The position numbers were made by a program, and so were the translations under genes. The notes under the pieces were generated by a model. That model was given only the letters and a program-made list of their open reading frames with translations. It was not told the origin of the DNA and did not search any database. Positions 8,614-16,711 of a stretch of DNA of 42,776 bases are shown piece after piece. Positions within the stretch are counted from its first letter, which is position 1. Each line of letters begins with the position of its first letter. This stretch comes from Methylotenera sp. (GTDB lineage: Bacteria; Pseudomonadota; Gammaproteobacteria; Burkholderiales; Methylophilaceae): positions 1 to 42,776 of the forward strand of contig JAUSAG010000038.1 in the NCBI GenBank assembly GCA_030652995.1, in the 5' to 3' direction.

Positions 8614-9537
8614 CTAAAAGCTGCGTCGAGTAATAAAACTTGCCAGCGCACGCAGCCGTTGAGCGCAATCGCCAAAGGGTGCTAATGCATCAATTGCAGC
8701 TTCATGCAGTTGTGTGGCATGTTTTTTGGCATCGGATAAACCTAAAATTGTGACATAAGTCGGCTTGTTGCTATTGGCATCTTTACCTGCTGTTTTACCC
8801 AAGGTGTGCGTATCTGCCTCAACATCCAAGATGTCATCAATGACTTGAAACGCAAGCCCGATGTTTTTAGCATAAATGCTGACAGCGGCAATGTGCGCCT
8901 CAGAGCCATTTGCGCCTAGCAAAACCGCAGCTTGAATCAGCGCGCCTGTTTTTAGCTGGTGCATGGTTTCAAGCTCATGTTGAGTCAGTGCCACGCCTAC
9001 CGCACTTAGATCAATTGCCTGCCCGCCTGCCATGCCGTTAGAGCCTGCAGCTTTGGCTAATATATTGATCATGTTGATTTGCTGTTTTGCATTTTCACAT
9101 AATTGTGGTGCTGATAATACTTCAAATGCCAATGTCTGCAAGGCGTCGCCTACTAATAACGCCGTTGCATCATCAAATTGTTTATGGCAGCTTGGTTTGC
9201 CGCGACGCAGGTCGTCGTCGTCCATACAGGGCATGTCGTCATGCACTAATGAGTAAGCGTGAATCAGCTCAACCGCACTGGCCGCCGCATCAGCAATGTT
9301 AACCTCGGTATTGCAAAGTTCAGCTGACGCATAACACAGCAATGCGCGTATGCGCTTGCCGCCACCTAGCGCACTGTAGCGCATGGCACTATGCAATGTT
9401 TGCGGCGCTAAACTTGCTGGTGGAAGTGTGCGTTCTAACACGCTCTCAATATGCGCTTGCTTGGTTTTTGTCCAAACCACGAACGCTTGACTTAACAAAC
9501 TATGGTTTAATAATTCAGGTGCAGATTGGTTGCCCAT
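8614..9537 (-). CDS. ispA: farnesyl diphosphate synthase (polyprenyl synthetase)
   Basis: Adds isopentenyl diphosphate to allylic diphosphates to make geranyl and farnesyl diphosphate. Key motifs: GGGKRIR, first aspartate-rich motif DDMPCMDDDD, GGQAIDL, and second aspartate-rich motif DDILDVEAD. I chose the ATG giving MGNQSAPELL (307 aa), 8 bases after the xseB stop. Upstream in-frame ATGs, the first at 9570, would overlap xseB and add 9 to 11 residues (318 aa at most). Order xseB-ispA-dxs is the common proteobacterial operon. Confidence 0.95.
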   Translation of the reverse strand: MGNQSAPELLNHSLLSQAFVVWTKTKQAHIESVLERTLPPASLAPQTLHSAMRYSALGGGKRIRALLCYASAELCNTEVNIADAAASAVELIHAYSLVHDDMPCMDDDDLRRGKPSCHKQFDDATALLVGDALQTLAFEVLSAPQLCENAKQQINMINILAKAAGSNGMAGGQAIDLSAVGVALTQHELETMHQLKTGALIQAAVLLGANGSEAHIAAVSIYAKNIGLAFQVIDDILDVEADTHTLGKTAGKDANSNKPTYVTILGLSDAKKHATQLHEAAIDALAPFGDCAQRLRALASFITRRSF

Positions 9538-9544
9538 GCCTTGA

Positions 9545-9817
9545 TTACTCGTTATCAGCATTAAACGCAACCAATTGCTGACGCTCGTTTAACACCTTAA
9601 CTTGCTGTTCAACTTCGGCGAGTGATTTTTGACAAAGCTCAAGTAATGCATTGCCGTGTTTATACGCTGCAAGTGACGCATCCAAAGGCATCAGGCCAGA
9701 TTCCATTTGCGCCACAATGTTTTCTAGTTCGCTATAAGCTTGCTCAAAGCTGGGGGTTGATTCATGTGCCGCTTTGGCGGCTGATTTTGAGGCGGTTTTT
9801 GTGGTGGATGCAGACAT
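9545..9817 (-). CDS. xseB: exodeoxyribonuclease VII small subunit
   Basis: Small subunit of the single-strand exonuclease XseA/XseB, which trims DNA ends to short oligonucleotides. The 90-residue protein has a basic, Ala/Ser-rich leader of about 20 residues, then the family core SFEQAYSELENIVAQMESG...LDASLAAYKHGNALLELCQ..L and a helical tail. It is first in the xseB-ispA-dxs-folE2 operon; its promoter should lie in 9818-9981. Confidence 0.95.
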   Translation of the reverse strand: MSASTTKTASKSAAKAAHESTPSFEQAYSELENIVAQMESGLMPLDASLAAYKHGNALLELCQKSLAEVEQQVKVLNERQQLVAFNADNE

Positions 9818-9949
9818 AAATCAACGGTTTCGCTGTCGGGTACTTTTATTTACTTAATGTTGCGGGCATTCTGTTTGTGGATTGCCAGCTTAAAGCACGT
9901 CGTCACCTGACGCAGTTGCTTAGCCGTTTGAGTAAATTAAAGACCACTT

Positions 9950-9976
9950 GTTGTTTGGTAAGCCTATATTCTACCA
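9950..9976 (-). terminator. possible weak terminator of the esterase gene
   Basis: TTTGGTA and TACCAAA form a 7-base inverted repeat with an 11-base AT-rich spacer just downstream of the esterase stop. The stem is short and poor in GC, so read-through into xseB is possible. Confidence 0.3.
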
Positions 9977-9981
9977 AATAT

Positions 9982-10662
9982 TTAAGCTAAAACCTGTTGT
10001 AAAAAGCGTTCAATATCTGCAATCTCTTCTGCACACACAGAATGCGCCATTTTATATTCATGCCAAGTGACGAGATATTGACAACTTTGCAGTAAATTGC
10101 ACGAAATTTGGCTCATCTCAAGACTAATTACATCATCAAAAATACCATGCGCCATAAAAATTGGCGTGTTCGCATTGGCTGGATTTGCTTCAGTGGCTAG
10201 CTTGGCGTGTAGTGGTAAATAAGTCGATAAGGCTAATACTCCGCCAAGCCTTTGTGGGTAACGTAGTGCAGTATGCAGTGCGATCGCGCCGCCTTGTGAG
10301 AACCCTGCAAGCACAATACGCTCACTCGCAATACCTCGATCGATTTCAGTTTGAATCAAAGCATTGATTGTACGCTGACTGGCTTGTATGCCTGTCTCGT
10401 CCTCATGGCTCACAGGAATGATACCGTAGATGTCATACCATGCAGGCATGACGTAGCCGTTGTTGCGCGTTATCGCCATATCAGGTGCGTGTGGCAGAAT
10501 AAATCTGACATTGGCAAGGTGTTGTGACTGCAATAGCTGTTGCACAACAGGTGCAAAATCATAGCCATCGGCACCTAAGCCATGTAGCCAGATAATGCTG
10601 GCATTGATTTTGCTAGTATCTATAGCAGGGTTGGTTAGCTCTAATGGGTGATTGTGGTTCAT
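9982..10662 (-). CDS. serine carboxylesterase / phospholipase, YpfH type
   Basis: An alpha/beta hydrolase of 226 residues with no signal peptide, so probably cytosolic. WLHGLGADGYDF is the oxyanion-loop region. The nucleophile elbow is GFSQGG with Ser122, the acid is probably Asp176 in HGIFDDV, and the base is His207 in KMAHSVCAEEI. The layout matches the bacterial carboxylesterase/phospholipase family related to eukaryotic acyl-protein thioesterases. It hydrolyses short acyl esters in studied relatives; the natural substrate is unknown. It is divergent from the metallo-hydrolase gene at 10852. Confidence 0.88.
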   Translation of the reverse strand: MNHNHPLELTNPAIDTSKINASIIWLHGLGADGYDFAPVVQQLLQSQHLANVRFILPHAPDMAITRNNGYVMPAWYDIYGIIPVSHEDETGIQASQRTINALIQTEIDRGIASERIVLAGFSQGGAIALHTALRYPQRLGGVLALSTYLPLHAKLATEANPANANTPIFMAHGIFDDVISLEMSQISCNLLQSCQYLVTWHEYKMAHSVCAEEIADIERFLQQVLA

Positions 10663-10851
10663 GGTGATAATGATTTATGTTATGGATGTGGCTGAGTGGT
10701 AATTAAAAAAATACGTGTAAAATCAAGCCGTCAATTTAACACGCCGTTGCTTAACGTTGAAATCATAGCATTCTACTCGCCTGCTGTACTTTAAGGCGAC
10801 GCAAGTACTTTATTAAAATAGCTGTATGAAACAAAACAACTGTGAGTTTAG

Positions 10852-11634
10852 ATGATGCAAATAAAAATACTCGGCTGTAGTGGTGGTATTGGTGACGACT
10901 TACGCACGACCTCCATGCTACTGGATCATGACATTTTGGTTGATGCCGGCACTGGAGTGGGTGATTTGACCATGAGCCAGCTGTTGGCGATTGACCATAT
11001 TTTTATCACGCACTCACATTTGGATCACATTGCCTTTATCCCGTTTTTGCTAGATACCGTGATGGGGATTCGTGCCGAGCCTATTACGCTACATGCTTTG
11101 CCAGAAACTTTAAGTATTTTACGCACGCATATTTTTAATTGGAAAATATGGCCGGATTTTAATGTGATCCCAGATATTTACAATCCTTTTTTGCGTTACC
11201 ACGCATTGAAATTGGGTGAAACGCTGGAATTAAATGGTCGTAAAATTACACCGCTACCTGTTAATCACGTCGTGCCCGCAGCGGGCTACCATCTAGAGGG
11301 AGAACAGTTCAGTTTAGTCTATACGGGTGACACGACCGAGTGCGATGCACTATGGCGTGAGGTGAATAAGATCAAAAATCTTAAGTACATCATTATAGAA
11401 ACAGCATTTAGTAATGGTGAAATTGAACTAGCCAAGCTATCTAAACACCTTTGTCCATCAATGCTGATCAAAGAGCTTGCTAAGTTAGATCTTGCTAAGT
11501 TGACGGGCATTTCTGAAGTGCTGATCACACACCTAAAACCTGGCGAGAGTGAAACTATCATGCTTGAAATTGCAGCTAGTAGCCCTGTTTTTCCGGTGAT
11601 GGCGCTAAAGCCTCACCAAATTATTTATCTGTAA
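10852..11634 (+). CDS. metallo-beta-lactamase fold hydrolase, class II cyclic-nucleotide phosphodiesterase-like
   Basis: The 260-residue protein starts like class II cNMP phosphodiesterases (KILGCSGGIGDDLRTTSMLLD). It carries the di-metal motif THSHLDHIAF (His54, His56, Asp58, His59), a middle His in PVNHVVPAAGYHLE, the bridging Asp in YTGDTTECD, and a C-terminal LITHLKP histidine. All metal ligands of the fold are present. The PROSITE-type class II pattern is only partly kept after HLDH, so activity on cAMP or cGMP is probable but unproved. It is followed after 15 bases by a cyclic-nucleotide-binding protein, which supports a cyclic-nucleotide role. Translation may start at either of two consecutive ATGs. 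Confidence 0.75.
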   Translation: MMQIKILGCSGGIGDDLRTTSMLLDHDILVDAGTGVGDLTMSQLLAIDHIFITHSHLDHIAFIPFLLDTVMGIRAEPITLHALPETLSILRTHIFNWKIWPDFNVIPDIYNPFLRYHALKLGETLELNGRKITPLPVNHVVPAAGYHLEGEQFSLVYTGDTTECDALWREVNKIKNLKYIIIETAFSNGEIELAKLSKHLCPSMLIKELAKLDLAKLTGISEVLITHLKPGESETIMLEIAASSPVFPVMALKPHQIIYL

Positions 11635-11649
11635 AAAAATAAGGTTAGT

Positions 11650-12720
11650 GTGATGGCGGTTGATCAGGCAGTATTAGAGCGGTTAGAGCCGGTCGCAAAG
11701 TTATCTGCCGCGCGTAAGCAGGAGCTTGCAGGATTATGCTATATCGAGAAGGTGAATAAAAACATAGATCCAATGCGCATGAACATTACTAAAGCCTCGC
11801 AAGTGCTGTATGTACTGAAAGGCGACTTGGGTCTCAATTTTATCAATGGACACAAACTTATTTTGCGTGGCGGATCCCCAGCTGCAAAGCACCCAGTCAA
11901 TAATGATTGCCATATCACAGCAACCATTGCGCTGACTGATCTTGAAATTCTGCGTATAGACATGGATTTGCTGGATATCATGTTGACATGGGACCAGCTC
12001 TCAAATGATGACGGTGTACCAAAGCAATTAGTCGCGCATCAATCCGCCCAGCCTGGCAGAACCCCAGCCGACTGGATGCATGATACCAATGTTTTTAGCG
12101 TCTCTAAATTACAAACCGGGGTGTTTAGCCAATTGCCTGCAGCCAACATTGAAGCGATGTTTGGACGTATGACGCACATTACTACGATGGCTGGACAAGT
12201 CATTATTCAACAAGGTGCAGAAGGCGATTATTACTACCTGATTCAGCGCGGCACTGTGGTTGTTACCAAGGTGGTGGATTTTAGCCAGCCCGCAGTGGTG
12301 ATGGCTGAGTTAAACGAAGGCTGCGCCTTTGGTGAGGAGGCTTTAGCTTCAGACAATAAACGCAATGCAACGGTCACCATGAAAACGGACGGAGAGTTGC
12401 TCCGGCTTAATAAACAAGACTTTCAGCAACTATTAAAAGCGCCGTTGATTAAGCAGGTGAGCCGGGCCGAGGCAGAGGATAAAGTTAAAGCGGGTGCAGT
12501 GTGGGCAGACGTGAGGTTGCCATCTGAATATAGTTTTGAACATATTCAAGACGCGATCAATTTACCTTTAAATGAAATCCGCCAATGGTTGGTGAATCTG
12601 GATAAAAGCGCCCCATATATCCTTTACTGCCCAACGGGTCGTCGTAGCTCGGCAGCGGCATTTATTTTGGCGCAAGCTGGTTTTAATGTTTATGTATTGG
12701 CTGGCGGCACAAGAAGTTAG
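11650..12720 (+). CDS. cyclic nucleotide-binding domain / rhodanese fusion protein
   Basis: The 356-residue protein has three parts. Residues ~1-120 look like a degenerate cyclic-nucleotide-binding (CNB) domain. Residues ~145-265 are a better CNB domain with a phosphate-binding cassette FGEEALASDNKRNATV. Residues ~270-356 are a rhodanese domain with active-site loop CPTGRRSS, whose Cys327 is intact and could carry a persulfide. No membrane segment or DNA-binding domain is seen. Start is GTG at 11650 or the ATG right after; AAGG at 11641-11644 suits both. It probably forms an operon with the upstream phosphodiesterase-like gene. Likely role: cyclic-nucleotide-controlled sulfur transfer or sensing, inferred from domains only. 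Confidence 0.82.
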   Translation: MMAVDQAVLERLEPVAKLSAARKQELAGLCYIEKVNKNIDPMRMNITKASQVLYVLKGDLGLNFINGHKLILRGGSPAAKHPVNNDCHITATIALTDLEILRIDMDLLDIMLTWDQLSNDDGVPKQLVAHQSAQPGRTPADWMHDTNVFSVSKLQTGVFSQLPAANIEAMFGRMTHITTMAGQVIIQQGAEGDYYYLIQRGTVVVTKVVDFSQPAVVMAELNEGCAFGEEALASDNKRNATVTMKTDGELLRLNKQDFQQLLKAPLIKQVSRAEAEDKVKAGAVWADVRLPSEYSFEHIQDAINLPLNEIRQWLVNLDKSAPYILYCPTGRRSSAAAFILAQAGFNVYVLAGGTRS

Positions 12721-12721
12721 G

Positions 12722-12749
12722 CTTAATTATTGGAGTCGAAAATAATTAG
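12722..12749. terminator. AT-rich hairpin between convergent genes
   Basis: Arms 12722-12731 and 12741-12749 pair over 9 bases with one bulged T and a 9-base loop. The right arm overlaps the stop codon of the leftward ATPase gene. It may be a weak bidirectional terminator. Confidence 0.35.
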
Positions 12750-14530
12750 TCAGGCTCTAGCGGTGGCGCTACCTTGAATAGTTCCTCAATTGTGGTGATG
12801 CCTGCGGCTACTTTTTCTGCACCGTTGATAATGAGTGGTTGCATGCCTTCTTTTCGCGCTAGTTTTGTGAGGTTGGCTAAATCGGTATCTGGCGTAATCA
12901 GCTTGCGTAATGCTGGCGTCATGGTGAGCATTTCATAAATGCCGCTGCGTCCTCTAAAGCCGGTATTGCGACAGTCCATGCAGCCAACAGGTTTGTAAAC
13001 ATACTCAGGTTTGGCTAGGTTAAATGTGCCAACTAGCGCGTCCCATTTACTTTGCTCAATAGGCTCGGCTACTTTGCAGCTCGTGCACAAAGTGCGCACA
13101 AGGCGTTGAGCCATAATACCCAGTACTGTTGAGTGGATGAGATAAGAAGGTACGCCTAAGTCTAAAAGCCGTGTCACAGCAGAAGGTGAGTCATTGGTGT
13201 GCAGGGTTGATAGCACCAAGTGCCCTGTGAGCGCAGCTTGAATCGCCATGTCGGCTGTTTCCAAGTCACGGATTTCACCCACCATAATAATGTCAGGGTC
13301 TTGCCGCATCAGCGTGCGGATGCCGTCAGCAAAGCTAAGCCCGATGTTTTGTTGCACTTGCATCTGATTAAAAGCAGGCTCCACCATTTCAATCGGCTCT
13401 TCTACTGTACATACGTTAACTTCTGGCGTGGCCAACAGACGTAGTGTGGAGTACAGCGTTGTGGTTTTACCTGAGCCAGTCGGGCCAGTCACCAAAATAA
13501 TGCCATTAGGCGCTTTTGTCCAAGTGTTCCATTGATCTGCTTGCGCTTGCGAAAAACCCAGCGTTAAAAAGTCTTTACCTGAAATGTCAGGTGAAAATAT
13601 CCGCATGACGAGTTTTTCACCAAAAGCTGTCGGCATGGTAGATAAACGTAGTTCAATCTCTTTGCCTTCTGCCGATAAGGTTTTGATGCGGCCATCTTGT
13701 GGGCGGCGTTTCTCTACCATGTCCATACGACCAAGTAGCTTAATACGGCTAGTGATGGCATTCATGATATTAGGCGGGAGTTGATATACCTGATGCAACA
13801 CACCATCAATTCTAAAACGCATCAAACCCATATTGCGTCTGGGTTCAAGGTGAATATCACTGGCACGCTGTTCAAAAGCGTATTTAAACAGCCAGTCCAC
13901 AATGTTCACTACATGTTGTTCATTGGCATCTAGGTTTTTATCTTTACCAAGCTCAACCAATTGCTCAAAGTTCTGCACACCGACCACTTGCCCTGCCTTG
14001 GCTAAATTGGCAGCGTGCATCGAGCTTGCTAGACTGTACATTTCAGGCAGATAGCGACTGATTTCTAGTGGATTGGCAACAACCAATTTCACTTTCATTT
14101 TAAGTACGCGCTCGAGATCAGGAATCCAGTCCGTGTTAAAGGGCTCAGTCGTCGCAATGACAGCCTCACCATTTTTAACAGCAATCGGCATGATTTTTAA
14201 GCGCTCGGCATAGCCTTTAGAAACGATTTGTGCAGCAGAACCAAAATCCAGTTTGAGCGGGTCTATGTGGTAATAATCCAAGCCGGCATGGGCGGCAAGC
14301 CAAGACGATAGCCATTCCACAGTAATAGCATTATGAGGAGATTTTAAATTTTTCCACTTTTGCTCACCAATGACGATGAGCGGGTGGAGATTGGAGCTGT
14401 CTAATTTACGGTCTTTGTAGAGCTTTTCAGCCTGAACTTTATCCAACATACCATCATTGACTAACATGCGTAATGCGTCGCCCAATGAGAAGCGGCCGCT
14501 TGATTTGCTGGGGATATCAGGCTTACTCAT
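12746..14530 (-). CDS. PilB/GspE-family secretion or pilus assembly ATPase
   Basis: A 594-residue hexameric ATPase of the type II secretion / type IV pilus family. N-terminal region ~1-190 is MshE-N-like (SLGDALRMLVNDGMLDK...). The ATPase core follows: ASDIHLEP, RFRIDGVLH, Walker A GPTGSGKTT, Asp box, Walker B DPDIIMVGEIRDLETADMA, His box TGHLVLSTLHTND. A tetracysteine zinc site (CTSC...CMDC) precedes the C-terminal SGIYEML, which marks assembly ATPases rather than PilT retraction motors. No platform protein or pilin lies next to it, so whether it serves pili or type II secretion cannot be decided here. It is convergent with the CNB-rhodanese gene. Confidence 0.9.
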   Translation of the reverse strand: MSKPDIPSKSSGRFSLGDALRMLVNDGMLDKVQAEKLYKDRKLDSSNLHPLIVIGEQKWKNLKSPHNAITVEWLSSWLAAHAGLDYYHIDPLKLDFGSAAQIVSKGYAERLKIMPIAVKNGEAVIATTEPFNTDWIPDLERVLKMKVKLVVANPLEISRYLPEMYSLASSMHAANLAKAGQVVGVQNFEQLVELGKDKNLDANEQHVVNIVDWLFKYAFEQRASDIHLEPRRNMGLMRFRIDGVLHQVYQLPPNIMNAITSRIKLLGRMDMVEKRRPQDGRIKTLSAEGKEIELRLSTMPTAFGEKLVMRIFSPDISGKDFLTLGFSQAQADQWNTWTKAPNGIILVTGPTGSGKTTTLYSTLRLLATPEVNVCTVEEPIEMVEPAFNQMQVQQNIGLSFADGIRTLMRQDPDIIMVGEIRDLETADMAIQAALTGHLVLSTLHTNDSPSAVTRLLDLGVPSYLIHSTVLGIMAQRLVRTLCTSCKVAEPIEQSKWDALVGTFNLAKPEYVYKPVGCMDCRNTGFRGRSGIYEMLTMTPALRKLITPDTDLANLTKLARKEGMQPLIINGAEKVAAGITTIEELFKVAPPLEPD

Positions 14531-14648
14531 TTATATTACCTTGTGTGTTGATTGACTCAATGTATCTTAACATGCGTCTAAATTCTCGTGCTTTTAAAGT
14601 TTAAATTGTGCTTGGGTAACCAGCGTTTTAAGCCGATTGGAAGTATTT

Positions 14649-15530
14649 TTATATTTTAACGCGCATTGAAAAGTCAATCGCCTGTATATTTTTTGTGAGG
14701 GCGCCGATAGAAATACGGTCGACACCAGTAAGCGCTATTTCACGTATATTTTCTAAAGTAATGCCGCCGGAGGCTTCTAACACCGCTTTTGTGTTATTTG
14801 TAGCGTTGATTTCTACAGCTTGGCACAGTAAATCAATACTAAAGTTATCTAATAAAATGTTGGTGGCGCCCGCACAGAGCGCTTGCTCGAGTTCGTTTAA
14901 GTCTTCAACTTCAATCTGTATGGGTTTGTCTGCACCTAGTGCAAACGCGGCTTGCATTACAGCGCCAATGCTACCAGCCGCTGCAATGTGGTTTTCTTTA
15001 ATTAAAATGCCATCGTATAAAGCCAAGCGCTGATTATGGCCACCGCCCACCGTGACTGCGTATTTTTGCGCTAATCTTAAGTGTGGAATGGTTTTGCGGG
15101 TGTCTAAAATTTTTGCATCTGTGCCAGCAATGGCCTCAACATATTTTCGGGTTTCTGTTGCGGTGGCAGAGAGGGTTTGTAAAAAATTAAGTGCACAACG
15201 TTCAGCCGTCAGTAATGATCTGGCTAAGCCGTTGATTTTACATAGCATTTGGTGTGGCAGTACGTGCTGACCTTCTGTGACAAGCCAATCAATCTGCACA
15301 TTGGCATCGACATGCTTGAAACACACGTTTACCCAATCAATGCCACAAATCACAGCCGCTTCACGTACAACAATCGAGGCGCTTGCTATCTGCGTGCTTG
15401 GTACGAGTAGAGCGGTGAGGTCGCCAGCCCCAATATCTTCATCTAATGCCGCTTGCACTTGATTTTGTACCAAAGTCAGGAATGCGGCTGACCCATACGG
15501 GTAGGCGTTGTTAAATAATGTCTTTGTCAT
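14649..15530 (-). CDS. nadC: nicotinate-nucleotide pyrophosphorylase (quinolinate phosphoribosyltransferase)
   Basis: Makes nicotinate mononucleotide from quinolinate and PRPP in de novo NAD synthesis. The 293-residue protein shows DEDIGAGDLT near the N-terminus, AERCALNFLQTLSATAT, the active-site block ILDTRKTIPHLRLAQKYAV followed by GGGHNQRLALYDGILIKENHI, and the terminal barrel motifs EASGGITLENI and GVDRISIGALT. Length is usual. It is divergent from the glutathione transferase gene and 118 bases upstream of the PilB/GspE-like gene on the same strand. Confidence 0.97.
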   Translation of the reverse strand: MTKTLFNNAYPYGSAAFLTLVQNQVQAALDEDIGAGDLTALLVPSTQIASASIVVREAAVICGIDWVNVCFKHVDANVQIDWLVTEGQHVLPHQMLCKINGLARSLLTAERCALNFLQTLSATATETRKYVEAIAGTDAKILDTRKTIPHLRLAQKYAVTVGGGHNQRLALYDGILIKENHIAAAGSIGAVMQAAFALGADKPIQIEVEDLNELEQALCAGATNILLDNFSIDLLCQAVEINATNNTKAVLEASGGITLENIREIALTGVDRISIGALTKNIQAIDFSMRVKI

Positions 15531-15604
15531 GATGAAGGTCGCGTTGATTGAACTATAATGCTACCAAACATTCCACCTATAGTAACAATAACATTCTTAA
15601 AATT

Positions 15605-16237
15605 ATGAAGCTTTTATATACAGTAAACAGCCCATACGCACGTAAAGTGCGCATTGTGGCCGCAGAAAAACATATCGATATCACTTTGCAGGAAGTGGTG
15701 CTAGCTGACCCTGACTGCCCAGTGAAGCAATATAACCCGTTAGGCAAAGTGCCGGTGTTGATTTTAGCTGATGGCGATAGCTTGTATGATTCACGCGTGA
15801 TTGCTGAGTATTTAGATAATCGCAACCCCGTCGCACATTTAATTCCTAAAGATAACGGCTCTAAATCTGCAGTACGTAGGTGGGAGGCGCTTGCTGATGG
15901 CGTGTGTGATTCGGCGGTTGCAGTGATGTTAGAGCAGCGCAAACCAGAGGCGAAGCAAGACCCTGCATTTATACTCAAACAAATGGATAAGGTCACACGT
16001 GGGTTATCAGCTTTCAACGATGAGTTGGGTAAAAATCATGATGCAGGTCAAAATAAATGGTGTGTGGATAATACTTTTAGCTTAGCTGATATTGCTGTGG
16101 GTTGTATGTTGGGTTATGTGAGTTTAAGGTTTGGTTCGGTGATTGATTTGGTAGCGAATTATCCAAATTTAGAACGTTTACAGGCTAATTTGCTTAAACG
16201 CCAATCTTTTAAAGATAGCTTGCCAGTGGCAAATTAA
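15605..16237 (+). CDS. glutathione S-transferase family protein
   Basis: The 210-residue protein has a thioredoxin-like N-terminal domain starting MKLLYTVNSPYARKVR (likely catalytic Ser near residue 8), the cis-proline KVPVL, and the glutathione-contacting D-S-R in LYDSRVIAEYL, followed by an all-helical C-terminal domain. It resembles E. coli YibF. The substrate is unknown. The open frame extends upstream to 15548, but the extra 19 residues are Asn-rich, lack homology to GST starts and would overlap the nadC promoter area, so I chose the ATG at 15605. Confidence 0.88.
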   Translation: MKLLYTVNSPYARKVRIVAAEKHIDITLQEVVLADPDCPVKQYNPLGKVPVLILADGDSLYDSRVIAEYLDNRNPVAHLIPKDNGSKSAVRRWEALADGVCDSAVAVMLEQRKPEAKQDPAFILKQMDKVTRGLSAFNDELGKNHDAGQNKWCVDNTFSLADIAVGCMLGYVSLRFGSVIDLVANYPNLERLQANLLKRQSFKDSLPVAN

Positions 16238-16264
16238 CTCAGCATCAACTTTTTAAGCTGAGTT
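16236..16264. terminator. hairpin after the glutathione transferase gene
   Basis: AACTCAGC (16236-16243) and GCTGAGTT (16257-16264) form a perfect 8-base stem with a 13-base loop. The left arm overlaps the stop codon. No T-run follows, so it may act as a 3' stabilising structure rather than a classical terminator. Confidence 0.4.
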
Positions 16265-16269
16265 ACCAA

Positions 16270-16305
16270 TCAACCCATCTCCGCGAGAATCCCCTCGCTT
16301 AGTTG
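16270..16305. repeat. REP-like palindromic repeat, copy 2
   Basis: 28 bases at 16270-16297 match 2506-2533 with one difference. Here the core hairpin is better: GCGAG (16283-16287 region), six-base loop, CTCGC; CAAC at 16271 and GTTG at 16302 form the outer ends. It sits in the gap between two convergent genes and breaks neither. Confidence 0.6.
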
Positions 16306-16309
16306 GCGT

Positions 16310-16639
16310 CTAAATAATGCCGGTTGTTTCATCCAATAAGCCAGAAAGTTGTGTTTTTTGGCGCATGGATTGTCTTTCATTTAAGCGTTTTTGTGCCGCC
16401 CGTGGCAAGTCTGTAAAGCGAATGGTATTGCGCGCGACGAGAAGCGCAATCAGGTCTTCCAATACGCGCGCTAAATGAATGTCGCTTTCACGAAAAGCAT
16501 CACCTTCTGTAAGTGAGTGCTCCAAAAAATCAAGATATTCTTTTGCATTATTTTCAACTAGCAACCAGTCTTCACCAAGGTTCTCAGTAGCGCTTGCGGC
16601 GATGATTTCACCTCCTGCATTTTTTAGTATGTAAGCCAT
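16310..16639 (-). CDS. small conserved protein, 'tryptophan synthase beta-like' family
   Basis: A 109-residue soluble, acidic protein. The C-terminal half, HLARVLEDLIALLVARNTI followed by RFTDLPRAAQKRLNERQ, matches a small proteobacterial family commonly labelled 'tryptophan synthase subunit beta like'. That name is misleading: the protein is far too short for TrpB and has no PLP lysine motif. The function is unknown. It is 72 bases downstream of mnmA on the same strand, so it may be cotranscribed. Confidence 0.8.
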   Translation of the reverse strand: MAYILKNAGGEIIAASATENLGEDWLLVENNAKEYLDFLEHSLTEGDAFRESDIHLARVLEDLIALLVARNTIRFTDLPRAAQKRLNERQSMRQKTQLSGLLDETTGII

Positions 16640-16711
16640 GTGAACCTCGATTGGTATTTAGGATTTAATTGTATGGTTGATGTTGTTGATTACGTTTAAA
16701 TTTATGGGCGC

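Noticed and set aside
15548-15604. 19-residue N-terminal extension of the glutathione transferase
   Set aside because: Asn-rich, not conserved in the family, and it would cover the promoter region shared with nadC; the ATG at 15605 gives the expected thioredoxin-fold start.
16310-16639. Tryptophan synthase beta chain
   Set aside because: The database-style family label is misleading; at 109 residues with no PLP-binding lysine motif it cannot be TrpB.
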